Shown piece after piece: positions 1 to 30,330 of a DNA stretch of 64,000 nucleotides (positions are counted from its first letter, which is position 1; the number at the start of each line of letters is the position of its first letter). The notes beneath the pieces are model-generated. The model was not told the origin of the DNA. It made no database searches and worked only from the letters and a program-made list of their open reading frames with translations. The translations under genes and the position numbers were made by a program. The DNA is from Buxus sempervirens. Taxonomy: Eukaryota > Streptophyta > Magnoliopsida > Buxales > Buxaceae. The DNA is taken from NCBI GenBank assembly GCA_947561395.2, contig OX387184.1:44630766-44694765 (forward strand), written 5' to 3'.

Positions 1-2150
1 AATCCAAACTGATTTTTTTTCACTTGGGTTATCCGTCTTAACCTTTTATCCTCTACTGTTTCCTATAATTTTATGGCATGATTAATGAACTTAATTCTTT
101 GATAAATGATATAGTTTTAAACATGCACGTTATTCTTATGCGTAAGTATTATTATGCTCTTCTCACCAGACATTATCTAACTACATCCAATTCTCTCTTG
201 GTTTCTTCCTCAAAAAGTCCGATTTGCTAGGATTCTTCCCCAACTATCAAAGAGATCTTTGCCAGATTTGAAATTAAGCACAATTTGCAAAGAAATAACC
301 CCAACACAGGAAAATTCATAATTATGTATGTTTTAATTAAAGGGAACCTTTGTGCCCCTGGTTACTTGTAAAGGTGATCCATGAATACAAGTCATTTTTA
401 TATTCAAAATTGATATAGTTATATGGCAAAAGATTATATAGTCCTTCAAATTCCATCAGATAATTTAGTCAACCACAGTAAATCAATCTGTGTGTTGTGC
501 TTGCACTCCTCAACTGATATACTAATTTGATCTTGAAACATTTTTTATTTTCATCTTGGAAAAAGTTATTTTCAACTTTAGCCTAATCTGGTGGACGCAA
601 CTTTCTCTTGACTCTTCAACAACCACATTTGCATCTGAAATAGACAGTTGGTATAATCTTTGGAAGAACAATCAAAATGAGAATTCTTAACAAGAATAAG
701 TTTAAAGAGAAAATTTCCTTTTCCCTTAACTTTGCTCCTAATTTCATTTTCTTCCAAGTATAACTATTTAGTTTGCTACACAAAAAAAAAATTTCCATGC
801 CTTGGAAAGCATAAAAGGTTAACTGGTCATGGAGATTGTTGAATCTATATTAGGTAGATCTCAATATCCTCCTTCAGGCACATCATATGAAAATTTGTTC
901 CTGCATTGTATACGCACGTCCCTATTATAAAGTTAACTGCATCAATACACTTTGACCTTAAGAATCACATTACTCAAAAAATTAACAGACGGGAATGAGT
1001 CTTAAGAGGTTGTTTAGATTAGTCTTGTGGTATAAATTGACCAAAATAACCTGAATTTTGGACAGAAGCCATGTCCAAAAGTGTTGAAATGTGACAAATT
1101 CAGGCGTAGCATTACATAGCTCTTGCCAAGATATTCAAAATTTGAATATTATACATTTCCATTCTTGCAGTGAGCTTGTAGACTTTGAAAATTTGGGGTT
1201 CCATAATATATGATATATATACCAACAAGATTGCTTTAGGCAGTTTTAGGCACATTTTTACCCTGCCTGTTTGGGCTGGGTATCTATATTCACATGGAAA
1301 CAATGCTACTAACTTGTTTAATTGGGCATTCCTGTGTTATTTATAGCTAGTACGGGTCCAAACAGGTTTGAGGCAGTTATCTAAGATATTCTAATATGCT
1401 ATTCTCAACAGATACTAACAAATTGTTATTTTTTATTAGATTGAGAATTTTTCATTCGACATCAGAAATCAACTCAGCTGACCCAAAGTTTGTAAAATTT
1501 TTTCATCTTGCACATTATAGACTGTTAGCAAATCCAATGTTCTAAGAAGATCCCTTAGATATATTATTTATGAAAATGAAGACATAAAAATTATTGTTCA
1601 AGCTAATTTTTCTATGGAGTTATCCAAGTGAAAAGACAAAAGATCTGTAATAAAACGTTTCATTACTTTGTTCAACATATTTTGCTGCCACAAGAAAATT
1701 ATGAAATATTGGATATTATGCTAAAAAAAAAAATTAAGATATTCAAAGTAGTGACAATTATATAATGTTAATCAGAAATTTCTTCGAATGACCTAATCTG
1801 CAAATTTTCTAATGAGTTTTAGAATGTTAAAGACGATAAGGGACTTATGCTTCTTTTGCGCCTTTATGACGTGAAAGTTAAGGGACTTATGCTTTTTCTA
1901 ATGAGTTTTAGAATGTTAAAGATGATAAGAAACCTTTTTGTTAAAATTTATTAGACAGGTTTTTCTGAACAAAATCATCAATATTCAAGTTTAAAACATG
2001 CATGTAACATACAGAAAGGAGTGTATATAAAATGACTTTATTTTATAGAAATAAGTAAAAATAGTTATGGTCTTTTTTGAGACGTAATGAAAATATGATA
2101 TGAAAAAGGAGGGGACCTCAAATGAGTAGGACCTAGAAAACGAAAAAGGG
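1..2150. other. AT-rich non-coding DNA, nothing recognised
   Basis: No convincing coding exon on either strand. One local feature: a segment of about 36 bases (CTAATGAGTTTTAGAATG and following) occurs at about 1810-1842 and again at about 1898-1932, with a shorter repeat (GGGACTTATGCTT) between. This is a small tandem duplication. It may be part of the first introns of the glucosylceramidase gene, whose 5' end is not in the window. Confidence 0.5.
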
Positions 2151-2510
2151 GAAGAAAATAAGAATACAACTAATCAGAAACCCCTATATCATCCACGTGG
2201 GAACCCACAAAGAAATCAGATCTACAAGCTCCTGCCTTTGCCAAAAAGTCTGCAATGTTATTGCCTGATCTAAGTACATACTTGAATCAGACATTCAAGC
2301 TAGTGGCCAAAGATTGTGAATGTTGAATCAAGTATCACATTTTCCATGGTCCTCGAGTCTCCTTTGTCATCCAGTAGAACACCGCAGTAGAATAGCCCTT
2401 GGTGATAAAATGATTGTAGCCTCGCATCCTAGCCAAGAAAAGGACCCATGATAACTGCAAGGATCTTTGCTCTAAGAGAATCCCTATTCCCTATATGACC
2501 ACTTAAAAAA
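2150..2510 (-). pseudogene. Non-LTR retrotransposon (LINE) RNase H remnant
   Basis: Read on the minus strand, about 2290-2160 gives LRSGNNIADFLAKAGACRS. This is the typical C-terminal motif of plant LINE (L1-type) RNase H or reverse-transcriptase-like domains (N-x-x-AD-x-LAK). Further upstream on the same strand a frame with AVFYWMTKETRGPW is readable. Frameshifts and stops separate the pieces, so it is a dead fragment. The rest of the element was not found. Confidence 0.55.
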
Positions 2511-3014
2511 TGATGGTAGCCTTGCATCCTAGCCAAAGGAAATAGTTACTGTTGAAGGAAGGAGATGTAACCTAAGGAAAAATTCCAGAGAATGAATTTT
2601 AAGTTGCCCTGCGAATCCATTTAATGGTTTGCGATACCAGCTGGTTGGGGCAAAATTGTCAATATGAAGATCTAGTTTATGCACATGATATTTAAAGGAA
2701 GTTCATGTAGCATAGCTTCAATTTTATGGGTGTGAACGTAACTAGTTGTCTTGAAGGGAAAAAGATACTATTAAGGGCAAAATTTAAGGCAGAGAATGAA
2801 CTTCTCATAGTTTGAAATTGATGAAGAATCTCCAATAACACAGCTCAAGTGGCTTATGCAGTGTATCATGACCTCCATATCTAACAATCTATAACATCCA
2901 ATTACTCTGCTAATAGTAATAAGTTCATTTTTTCTATATGGATGAAAATTACTTTATTAAATATGAATTAATAAACAAATAATTTACTGATTTTAGAATT
3001 ATTATCAATCTATC

Positions 3015-4700
3015 AATCAAAGCCAGATGCCTTTTCCCAACTAGTTGGAGTTGGCAACATTATTTCTATTCCTCCATCCTCGTCTATCAAAAACTGCATC
3101 TTTAGTTAGCCTATAAGCATTCATATCCATTTTAGCTTGCTCCGGATTCATGTCATAATAGATTTATCAAAGTGTATTATCATTCTCATGTTGCTACTAG
3201 CCATAAAACAATTGATGGTACCCTTTTCTTTTGATGGACTCTTCTTTAGTAACTTCATCTTGGAAAATTATGTCATTATTTTCCTTCCATATATGCAACA
3301 AAAACATTCATGTAAAAGGATTCTTCATAATATTTCTGGTTGTAATGAGGTGATTCATGTGTAGGAATAAAAATGCTATTTCGTGTGTATTGTAATCATG
3401 TAAATACAGGGATGTACACACAGGTTTCTTTATTTGGAATTTTACATATATGTGAACAGGTAGCCAAGTTAGGATTACATTTTCTTTTCCCAGAAGTTTA
3501 TCTAACTACTTTCCTGCTTCTTTCAGATTACAACTTTGTATCCGAGTATTCTTATGATCTTTTCCTTTTCCTTTCATTCTCATGATAGGGAGTACATGAA
3601 TAGTAACCGCAGATGTTATCCAAGATCCATATCTATGGACAAGAACTCACGAACGGTACCTGTGAGTGTTAACATTATACCTCACGAACAGCGGCTGCTA
3701 GAGCTTGACATTAGACCAAGAAACTAGTCCTTGATTCTATTAATGAACAAGATGGGAGTAATTTCCCTCCTAAAATTCTTTGTCGTCATACTAGTACCTT
3801 CTTTGTAATGGTATCCATTCATTCACAAAAGCTTTCTTACTTTATATTGTATGAATTGTTCTCTTCTTCCTTTTGTGCCTTCGCTGCTTTTTTGGTCTCT
3901 GCCGTCAATAGCATTATAGATGCCATTAATCATCCAAAATATAGTGGAAGGCAAACTGTATGAAGATGTGTGCTCTTTTAAACAACTGGACCTGGAAAGT
4001 TGTTGGTTGTCATAGAGATAGGAGATATTTGTGCTATAAAAGAGTTTTAATTATAAAATATAAACAAGTTGGATCCATTTGAGATAGAAAGCAAGAAATG
4101 TAGCTTAAGGGTATGCCCAGAGATTTGTGTGGATTACCAGCAAATATTTTACTCAGCGGCAAGGATGAACCTGATATGGGTTTTGTGATCTTTTGATTTT
4201 TTCTGACATTTTTCTTTTCTAGACCTCATTCACTTTAGTTGTTTTGATCTTATAAACATACCAATATTTTCTTGACTTCATAGTGCTAACATGCTCAAAT
4301 AATACAGTAATATTTCTACTTTCTCCATTCCGTTGTATTTGAATATTTCCGTACACAGTTTTCAATCTCTTCATCCTTCAGTAAGACTCTTAAATTGTTC
4401 TTTTAACGCTTCTGGCTTTATGTAAGTCCTTAGTCTTCCTCTCACAGGTCTTATAAAATTTAAAGACCTATGTCACCTCATTTTTGCACTCAACTTATTC
4501 AGTTGGTTACGATATGCCTGTTTTTTGGCCTTAATTATTACTTTTTGGATTTTGTCTACAGGCTTATATGTTATTAGGGTTTCCTGGCTTTTACTTATCT
4601 GCCTACTCTTAAAGTAGAGGTGTGCTTTCTCAAATAAGCTTTTAGACCTTATCACTCACCTTGTTTCTTTTCATGACTTAGTTTTCCTTAGATTTTTATA
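3015..4700 (-). mobile_element. Probable degenerate RTE-like LINE
   Basis: At about 3015-3060 the minus strand reads a 3'-end-like sequence containing CCAACTAGTTGGG followed by a TTGATTGATTGAT tail, a style common at 3' ends of plant RTE LINEs and SINEs. At 4473-4655 the minus strand has a 60-codon stretch rich in Lys (KAKKQAYRNQLNKL), weakly like the endonuclease-RT linker of RTE elements. Order and spacing fit one decayed element, but the RT itself was not recognised. Confidence 0.3.
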
Positions 4701-4974
4701 AGACCCCTTTCACATCCATTTAATGCGTTTGGATGTTGCAAACTGTATCTACGCAAGCTTTAAATTTTTATTCCTTTAGTTGCTATTTAGAAACAACCAT
4801 GTATCTCATTTTCCACTTGTCATTCTATTTTTGGTTTTTTGACTGTGGAGTGTACTAGATTTGGTAGAGATGTTTGCATTGGTGAGACTAGAGGGCAAAA
4901 TGATGCATACATGTCTTTTTTTATCCAAAAAAAGAAACCTTCAACTATAAAACAAGGCAATTATGAACTTGAAA

Positions 4975-5050
4975 AGTGATCATCATCATCAACATATGCC
5001 AGTTTCCATAAAAGTGGGTTCGGCGATACAAATCTTGTCTCTTCAAGTTA
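4975..5050 (-). repeat. LINE/SINE 3'-end-like tail
   Basis: The minus strand reads GCCGAACCCACTTTTATGG followed by CATATGTTGATGATGATGAT. This looks like a plant RTE/SINE 3' terminus with a TTGATGATGAT tail. No body could be identified. The segment 5050-5832 that follows holds nothing else recognised. Confidence 0.35.
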
Positions 5051-5832
5051 ATATAAAAAACCTGTACTAAAGTTATGAAGGAAACAATTTTTTAACCATT
5101 ATAATGACCCTTAACGTTGGATGTATATTTAGAAACTTGACTATGTACTTATCTGTTAAAGTTCCTTTAAAAGGTTTGACATGGATCTTATGTGTTGTAT
5201 GCATATCCCGTAACTATACCCTTATCATGTCACATAGGTCCCAAATATTGTGGTAAGGTGAGGGATCCAGAGATGACTGAGCCTAGTGCTTTGAAAATCT
5301 AAAGAATTAATAGGCAACATTAATTTCCACGCGATTGTGATGTGTTTCTCTATCAATCTGCCCTCCTTTCTTTGTGTCATTTTTATTTTCCCCTCGGTGT
5401 GGGGTGGGGTGAGGTGGGTTTGGGGTGCCAGGTTGTTGATGCTAGAGCTGGTAGAATCTTGTATGATGCCCTATTTTGAACTTGAGAAATGAAAGTAGAA
5501 TCATTTCAACTAATGAAACAAAATTTTATTATTTGTTGCAAAATTTCTTTGCTCAAAGGTGGTCTCATCAAATTGCAGATGATGAATGCTTAAAAAACAT
5601 ATGGTACATCTTATTGGCCTTTGGTGATAAAATAACTATTCCTGTTGTAGAAGCACTCAATATAGATAGTTATATACATGATTATAAACTGCAACTAAGT
5701 TGTGTGTAACCCAAAAGATATCAACTTCTGATTATCACATGCCATTGTATTGTAGAATCTTAAAAATCATTTTGTGTACAGTACATGTTCTAATGTCTTC
5801 ATGTTTCTTGAAAACGTCGATATTCAGTGCAG

Positions 5833-23355
<17,523 letters not shown>

Positions 23356-23904
23356 TATAAGTTGGTTTGCACAATCTTCTAGAAACTTCCACATCATTTA
23401 AATTCATAATTGCATTTCTTAAGAAACATTAGTAATTACAGAGCAGAAGACTGGCTCTAATGAGAATGGAAGATACTCATTAAATTTCAATATGCATTCA
23501 AGAAAAAAAAGAAAAATAAAATTCATTGTGCTTGGTTGAATTATATATCTGTAAAGTGACAAGGGTTCTTGGTAACTCCTCAAATTTCAAATAATTAAGA
23601 TGCTAGAAAAATTTAAACTTACAGAAAACTGAGCTTTGTAATGATAAGCAACAACAAAGATTAGATATCTGGGTTTTTATTGATATATTTGTTGACCTAG
23701 CAGATAACTGAAGTTAGATAACTAGTTTTCCTTTTTGGCTACTAATCTTTACATTCGCGTCCCCTGTACTGATTCATTGCCAAAAATGCGTAAAATCGAT
23801 TTTGATTTCTTTTAAAAAGGAAGTTGTTAAAAGAATGTGATTTTGTTTGCTTAAACATTAACAATAATGGCTATGTGGCCTCGTCAATTGGTAGAATGGG
23901 TGGG

Positions 23905-24055
23905 ACGTAGAGGTGGTGGCAATGGGTCGGGTTGTAAACGGGTTGATAGCTAAATGGGTTGGGTTGGGTTTAACCTGTTTATTGATGGGTTGAGAAAGCG
24001 CCAACCCAAACCTAACCTGACAAGTAAGGGTTGAACCTAATCCAACCCGTTTATT
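23905..24055. repeat. GGGT-rich repeat, hAT-end-like
   Basis: Reads GGTGGCAATGGGTCGGGTT, then GGGTTGGGTTGGGTTTAACC, then the inverse CCAACCCAAACCTAACC. Such GGTGGCAA-GGGTCGGGT sequences often mark ends of non-autonomous plant hAT elements. No matching end or target duplication was confirmed. Confidence 0.35.
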
Positions 24056-25075
24056 TTTTAATTATTTTGTATTCTTATTTTAATTTCAATTATGCTTATA
24101 TAAAAACTCCATTTTACATAGTAAAACCTTAATAAATAACATAAAAATACTTAATAAAAATGATTTCTTTTCCAAAAAATAAGCAAAATTTATTTGAGAA
24201 GAAGATTAGAAATATTTAAAAACTCAGTTTTTTGTAAGTTCAAAAGCTCAATTTTCTCTAACATAATCCTACTAAATCAACCACTAATTTTAATAAAATC
24301 CTTGGGTGTGTAGACTTCTTCTCTAAGAATTTTAATTTCAATAATTACAAATCCATATGTATCTAAATTAATATTAGTATATTAAATATACAAAGGAACT
24401 ATTTTAGAAGAAAACAAGAATAATAAAAATTCTCATACATTTATATATCTCTAATTTTCACATGTAATCCTCTCATGACCTATTTTGTAGTTTTTCTTAG
24501 AGATTTTTATTAATAAATTAAATATATAATTAATAATAGGTAATTTATATATGACTAATATCTTAAACAATTATTTTTATTAATTAATTAATAGAACATT
24601 CGTAAAAAATCTAATTAATAAGAGATTATTTAAAAAAGCAATAATAGAATTCCCGTATATATCTATATCTTAACATTAATACACTAAGCACATATGTATG
24701 TGTATTTTTTAAAAAATTTTGTTTAGATATTTTCACTAATAAAATTAAATATCTAATTAATAAAAGATTATTTTAATAATTAGTTAACTTATATATTATG
24801 AGAAATAGATATCTAATTAATGAGAGATCTTTAAATTAATAACTTATAAGGAAAATAAACATATTTTATTAATTATTTAAGATTCTTTTATTAAAGTCTA
24901 TATAATATTAACGAACAATATCTAATTTAACTAATAATAGATTATTTGAATATTTAATTAACAATGATTAGAAATCTAATTGATAGAGATTATTTAAATT
25001 ATTAGTTAATAATTTCGGGGATATCTTAATTTTTCTTCAGATTATTTTAATAATTAAACATATCTAGTTATGTTT
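24056..25075. other. Very AT-rich intergenic DNA
   Basis: Runs of AATTAATAAT-type sequence with many short near-repeats (for example TAATTAATAAGAGATTATTT). No coding potential or element ends recognised. Confidence 0.6.
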
Positions 25076-26079
25076 ACACCAGCCATAGCTTGGCGGTAAA
25101 ATAGTCCTATGTGGCTACAAGTCTCCCTAAATTGGGGAAGTGGGGTCTGTTAATAAACCCACAATTACGTAGGAGATTGGGAAAAAATCCACAAGATAAA
25201 GACTTTCTAAAAAAACATGGGAAGTGGGGTCCCCCACTTTCTAAAAACGTAGAGTGTTTGTACAATGTAGGGTTCAACTTCCTAAAAATGGATTGTTGGA
25301 AGACTTGTTGATTAAGCAAAATAGTTTATAAATAGGGACCTACACGCAAGATAAGGAGATCTCTCGATCAACACACAACACAACTACATTTAGCTATTCC
25401 GATCTCCTTAGACCCCCTATTCGGTCTCCTTAGACCACCCTACTCTTATGATATCCTCATAGCATGAAGTAGCCTATCCTCCTGTTGCAACAACACATGG
25501 AGATCCCCCTTACTCCTCCGGGATAAGGCTAAGAAGATACGCCCTACTCCGATCACGGCTGGGTATGATCTTGCTTACTCCTTCAACCAAGGCTAAGGGC
25601 AGTCACTATGTGCACCCCGGAACCAGTAATCGTCAATGTGGCCCCCGATCTTTCCTCTCTATACTCCGATCACGGCTATAGGGAAACAGGCGGCAGGTAC
25701 TGAGATTTTGTTGGTTTTCTTTTTACCTTTTATTTATTATCATCACTATCTATCCTTGAAGTAGCTGTCACCTCACACGGCACTTAGTTCCTGCAGATTC
25801 TCCATCAAACGGCTACTACCAACGTGGCTGTCGTCTATGTTGCCATAAAATTGGGAGAAGAACCTTGGAGGACGAATTCCAATCCTCTCAGCAATCGCCG
25901 GATCAGAAGTCTTCAAATCCACAGATGGTTTGGTCGTATCTAAACCGCAACTGGTCGGGTTCTACGAGCAATCGGCGCCGGGGTCAAAAGTTTCTGACTC
26001 CTTGCATCGGCACAGATATTGGCACGCCTGCGCACTCACGCGTCTCTGAGTCAAGCCGGAAAATGATGGGAACAAGTTA
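25076..26079 (+). mobile_element. GC-rich insertion, probable LTR/retroelement fragment
   Basis: A sharply GC-richer island in AT-rich flanks. It has a TATA box (TATAAATAGGGACC, about 25326) followed by a leader-like C/T-rich segment with repeated words TCTCCTTAGACC (twice) and ACTCCGATCACGGCT (twice). A 71-codon open stretch (25865-26080) resembles no protein I know. The layout fits an LTR plus leader of an unclassified retroelement. No TG/CA ends or target duplication were established. Confidence 0.35.
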
Positions 26080-27001
26080 ATAATTTTTCTTAAGGAAAAG
26101 AGGATGGCGTTACATTAAAATATTTATGAAATTCACCATTCTTTATTATACCTCCATCAAATCATTAATATATGCTTATTTCCAAAATGCAAGTATATTA
26201 ATAGGGATTTACCTGATATCCATATATAAGAAAAACTTCTGTAATAAGAAATGCTCTAGAAATGTTTAAATAAAAATACAAAAAGCAATTACAAACAATA
26301 TAATTATTTTGTTATATAATTTTATTTCTAAATTTTCTTATATTATAAAATTTTTTAAGTATCCTAAAATTGATCTCCATGAATAATTGAACATAATGAT
26401 TTTATCTCGGTGCCGTTTTCTCTAGAATTCTAGATTCAAAATCATTATTGGGAAGTGACTAGAACATATCTTAAAGAAAAAGGACAAAGAGACTTTTACA
26501 CGGATAAAACTATCTACTTTTTATTTCTAATAAGAAATTTATAAAATTCATCATTTTTGTATGTCCATATTAGAGTGTTAATATATGTATATTTTAAATG
26601 AAAAGCATATAATAAAGTCTTAACTAAATCCAAGCATATAAAAACTTAAAAAATAATAAGAAGCACTTAAAGTATAAATCCTTACAGTTAATACTATCTT
26701 TTCTATTACAAAAATAGAACTTTGTACACCATTTATCTATGTTGGTGATATGCTAGAAAAAATAAAGAAAGATGAAAAGGAGTCCAAATAAAAGGTTGAA
26801 ACACAAATTAAAAAAGAGGGAATTTTATGAAGGATAAAGACACAATTTATGCACTATCAATGAAATATTGAGCCTATGCATCCTTCTTTCATAAACTAAA
26901 TTGATGATATCTTTTGTCCCATCCGTTTAGTCTTCTCTAATCATAAGAGTTATTGCTCACTTTAAATCTAAATAAATTGACAATGGTGGAAGGTATCAAA
27001 G
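26080..27001. other. AT-rich intergenic DNA
   Basis: No coding or structural element recognised up to the LTR boundary at 27002. Confidence 0.6.
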
Positions 27002-27298
27002 TGATAAGAACCCACTGTTCTAATCAAAGTGAAAGCATAAAATAAAAGAAAAACAGAGAAAAAAGATGATCACTTTGAGGGGATCTGCCTTCAAGATTGC
27101 TTAACAACAATTGTATTATTTCCCATGATTTGCCATACGGCATCTACATGCTTTTATAGAGAGATTTATTTTAAGAAGATACTAATCAAGGAGTGATTCT
27201 AGGAGAGATTGGTGGAATCGGGAAGACAGATTGAGGGAAGAGATTGGGGAAAAAAATAGGAAGAGACAGGTTTCCTAATAAAGAGAGGTTTCCTAACA
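27002..27298 (-). repeat. 3' LTR of the Reina-like element
   Basis: Ends TGATAAGAACCC and CCTAACA. Minus strand keeps a TATA box CTATAAAAGC (about 27150-27159). Confidence 0.9.
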
Positions 27299-27314
27299 TC
27301 CCTCCGCCCTTAAT
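27299..27314 (-). other. Polypurine tract
   Basis: The minus strand reads AAGGGCGGAGGGA immediately before the 3' LTR, the expected place for plus-strand priming. Confidence 0.7.
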
Positions 27315-30300
27315 ACCAACCTTGTCCTCAAGGTTGAGTATTATGGAAATCGGGAAACTTTTCTGTAAAAGTCTCATAGTGTTCCTAGGTGCATGGCATC
27401 TTCTCTTGGCAAGTGCATCCATTGGACAAGAACTTCTGTAACAGCACGGTTATTCCGTTTGACAAAACGACGGTCAAGTATTGCTGTAGGCTGAAAGCGT
27501 ATCTCTCCTGTAGAAGAAATATTAGGAAGGTGCTGCTGATAGAAGGCTTTTACACCCAACTTCTTCTTTAGGCAAGAAACATGAAATACCGGGTGGACTT
27601 TAGATTCTGGGGGTAGGTCGAGGCGATAAGCAACAGGACCAATACGCTCCAACACCTTATACGGTCCATAAAAGCGAGGTGACAATTTTCTAGAAGACTG
27701 GACATGGATGGAAGTCTGATGATAAGGGTGGAGGCGAAGGAATACCCAATCACCAAATTTGAACTCTCGTTCACTCCGATGCTTGTCAGCTTGTTGCTTC
27801 ATATGTGCTTGTGCAACAGTGAGATTATCTTTGAGAAGTCACAAGATTTTGGTTCGATCTTGAAGATTGTGATCAAGCTCATCAACAGGTGAAGACCCTG
27901 CAGTATAGACAAGGACAATGGGTGGAGGTCGGCCATAAACTGCCTCAAAAGGAGTCATCTTGATTGCTAATTGATAGGTGGTATTATACCACCACGCTGC
28001 CCATGGAAGCCATCGAACCCATTCCTTTGGTTTATCCCCAGAAAAGCAATGCAAGTAATTTTCCAAGCAGCGGTTAACTACCTCCGTTTGCCCATCCGTT
28101 TGAGGATGGTAGGCCATGCTCATCTTCAATTGTGTTCCATGTAACCGAAAGAGTTCTTCCCAAAATTTGGAAGTGAATACCTTATCGCAATCACTCACAA
28201 TGGACCGGGGAATCCCGTGTAGCTTCACAACATTATCAATGAAGACTTGAGCGATAATGGAGGCAGTATACGGGTGTCCCATTGAACATAAATGGGCATA
28301 CTTGGTGAGGCGATCCACAACCACAAAATGGTAGTTTTGCCTTGTGATGATGGTAATCCCTCAACGAAATCCATGGATATATCTGTCCATACTTCCTCGG
28401 GTATGGACAATGGTTGTAGTGATCCTGGGCTAGCTACTGTTTCTCCTTTTTGGCGTTGACAAGTCTCGCATTCAGCAACAAAGCGCTTGATCTCTTTCTT
28501 CATGCCCTTCCAATAAAACGCTCGAGTGATGCGTTTGTAAGTGCGAAGAAAGCCAGAATGACCATCGCTTGGTGAACTATGAAGTTCATGCAAGATAGCT
28601 AGCTTGTGCGAGGAAAGAGGAGCCAGGACAATTCTCCCCTTATAGCGCAAATGATCTGAATGCCAAGAATAGTGAGGAACTGAAGAAGGATCCTGCTCTA
28701 ATTTCAAGATAATTTTATGGAGCTTAGGATCATCATGTTGCTCCCTTTTGATTCGGTTGATGGTAGTACATGCAGGAATAGAGATGGAAGAGATGTTCGA
28801 CTGGTTAGGAATGCGAGGCAATGCATCTGCTACTAGATTCTCGGCCCCCTTCTTATACACTATTTCATAACCATAGCACATCAATTTGCTCACCCATTTC
28901 TGTTGCTCCATGGATGAAATCCTTTGCTCTAATAGGTACTTCAAGCTTCGATGGTCAGTACGAATCTGGAAATGCCGACCAATTAAGTAAGGCCTCCATT
29001 TTGTCACCGCATGGATAATGGCTAACATCTCTTTTTCATAAATAATTAGACTTTGGTGGGATGGAGATAACGCTTTACTCGTGAAAGCGAGGGGTCAACC
29101 GTCTTGCATAAGAACTGCTCCAATGCTTATGCCAGATGCATCACACTCGAGGATAAATACTTTGTCGAAGTTATGTAAAGCAAGGACTGGCGTGGTTGAC
29201 ATAGCTTGTTTCAAATTTCGGAAGGCCTCTTTTGCCTCTTTGCTCCATTGGAATGCATCCTTCTTTAGCAACGTTGTCAACGAAGCAGAAATTTTACCGT
29301 ATTCCTTCACAAACTTTCGGTAATATCCAATTAACCCCAAAAATCCTCGCAATGCCTTGATCGTATGAGGTACTCGCCATGTTACCATAGCTTCAATCTT
29401 CGAGGGATTGGCTACCACCCCTTCTTGTAATACAATATGGCCTAGGTACTCCACCTCTGGCTTCGCGAAGCTACATTTTGACTTCTTTACAAATAAAGAA
29501 TGATCTCGCAATAGAGAGAAAACAAGGCACATATGAGATTTGTGATCTGCAAAGGACGGACTGTAAATGAGTATATCATCAAAGAATATCAAGACAAACT
29601 TACACAGATAAGGTCAAAAAATGTCATTCATTAGACTCTGAAATGTTGACGAAGCATTGGTTAAGCCGAATGGCATTACAAGAAACTCATAGTGGCCGTC
29701 ATGAGTGTGAAAAGCCGTCTTTTGAATGTCATCCTCATGAACTCGGATTTGGTGATACCCGGAGCGTAAATCCAGCTTGGTGAACTGTTTTGTTTCCCCT
29801 AACTCATCTAGCAACTCATCAATGACTGGAATAGGGTACTTGTCTTTAACAGTTACACGATTCAAGGCTCTATAATCAACACACATCCTCCATGATCCAT
29901 CCTTTTTCCACACTAATAGGACAGGAGAAGAATAAGGGCTAACACTGGGTCAAATAATACCTGAATCTCACATCTCCGTTACTATCTTCTCAATTTCTGT
30001 CTTTCGGATATATGGGTAGCGGTATGGGTGAACATTGGTCGGTGCATTCCCTGGTAAGAGAGGGATGCGATGATCATGTTCCCTCGGTGGTGGTAACCCT
30101 TTTGGTTGATCAAAGATGTCTGAAAATTCCATCGGCAACTGGTTTAGCCATGGGTCTTCATCATTGGCCTTTTCTAGTGTCTCATGCCTCAATTGGAGTA
30201 GGTACCCCTGCCCTTCCTTTTGTAGAATCTGTTCCATACGATGGCTACTAACAGTGGTAACATTCCCTCGCGGTCCTCGGAAGGTCACCTTTCTTCCATT

Positions 30301-30330
30301 CAATGTGAACTTCATGACTAGCTTCACAAA
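27315..30330 (-). pseudogene. Reina-like pol (RT, RNase H, integrase, chromodomain)
   Basis: RT lies at about 30330-29095, with [20 protein letters not shown] and the catalytic FFDD box. RNase H lies at about 29140-28830 (ILECDASGISIGAVL, TDHRSLKYLL). Integrase has an HHCC zinc part (28590-28430, ending CETCQRQKG) and a catalytic core (28420-27960, VVVDRLTKYAH, HPQTDGQTEVVNR). The chromodomain is near 27500-27395 ([21 protein letters not shown]). In-frame stops sit at 29950-29952, 29614-29616, 29095-29097 and 27839-27841, all TGA at a conserved Arg position. A one-base loss shifts frame near 28320 (GKTTI to VVVDR). Confidence 0.9.

Noticed and set aside
3536-3727. Possible last exon of an upstream plus-strand gene (EYMNSNRRCYPRSISMDKNS to a stop, after a pyrimidine-rich AG)
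   Set aside because: No similarity to any family I recognise, not part of GH116, no supporting neighbouring exon; likely chance within repeat-derived DNA.
25076-25290. tRNA-derived SINE (A-box-like TAGCTTGGCGG)
   Set aside because: No B box at the expected 30-40-base distance and no poly-A or T tail.
27186-27441. Plus-strand frames over the Reina-like 3' LTR
   Set aside because: They are antisense to the element's chromodomain end and LTR.
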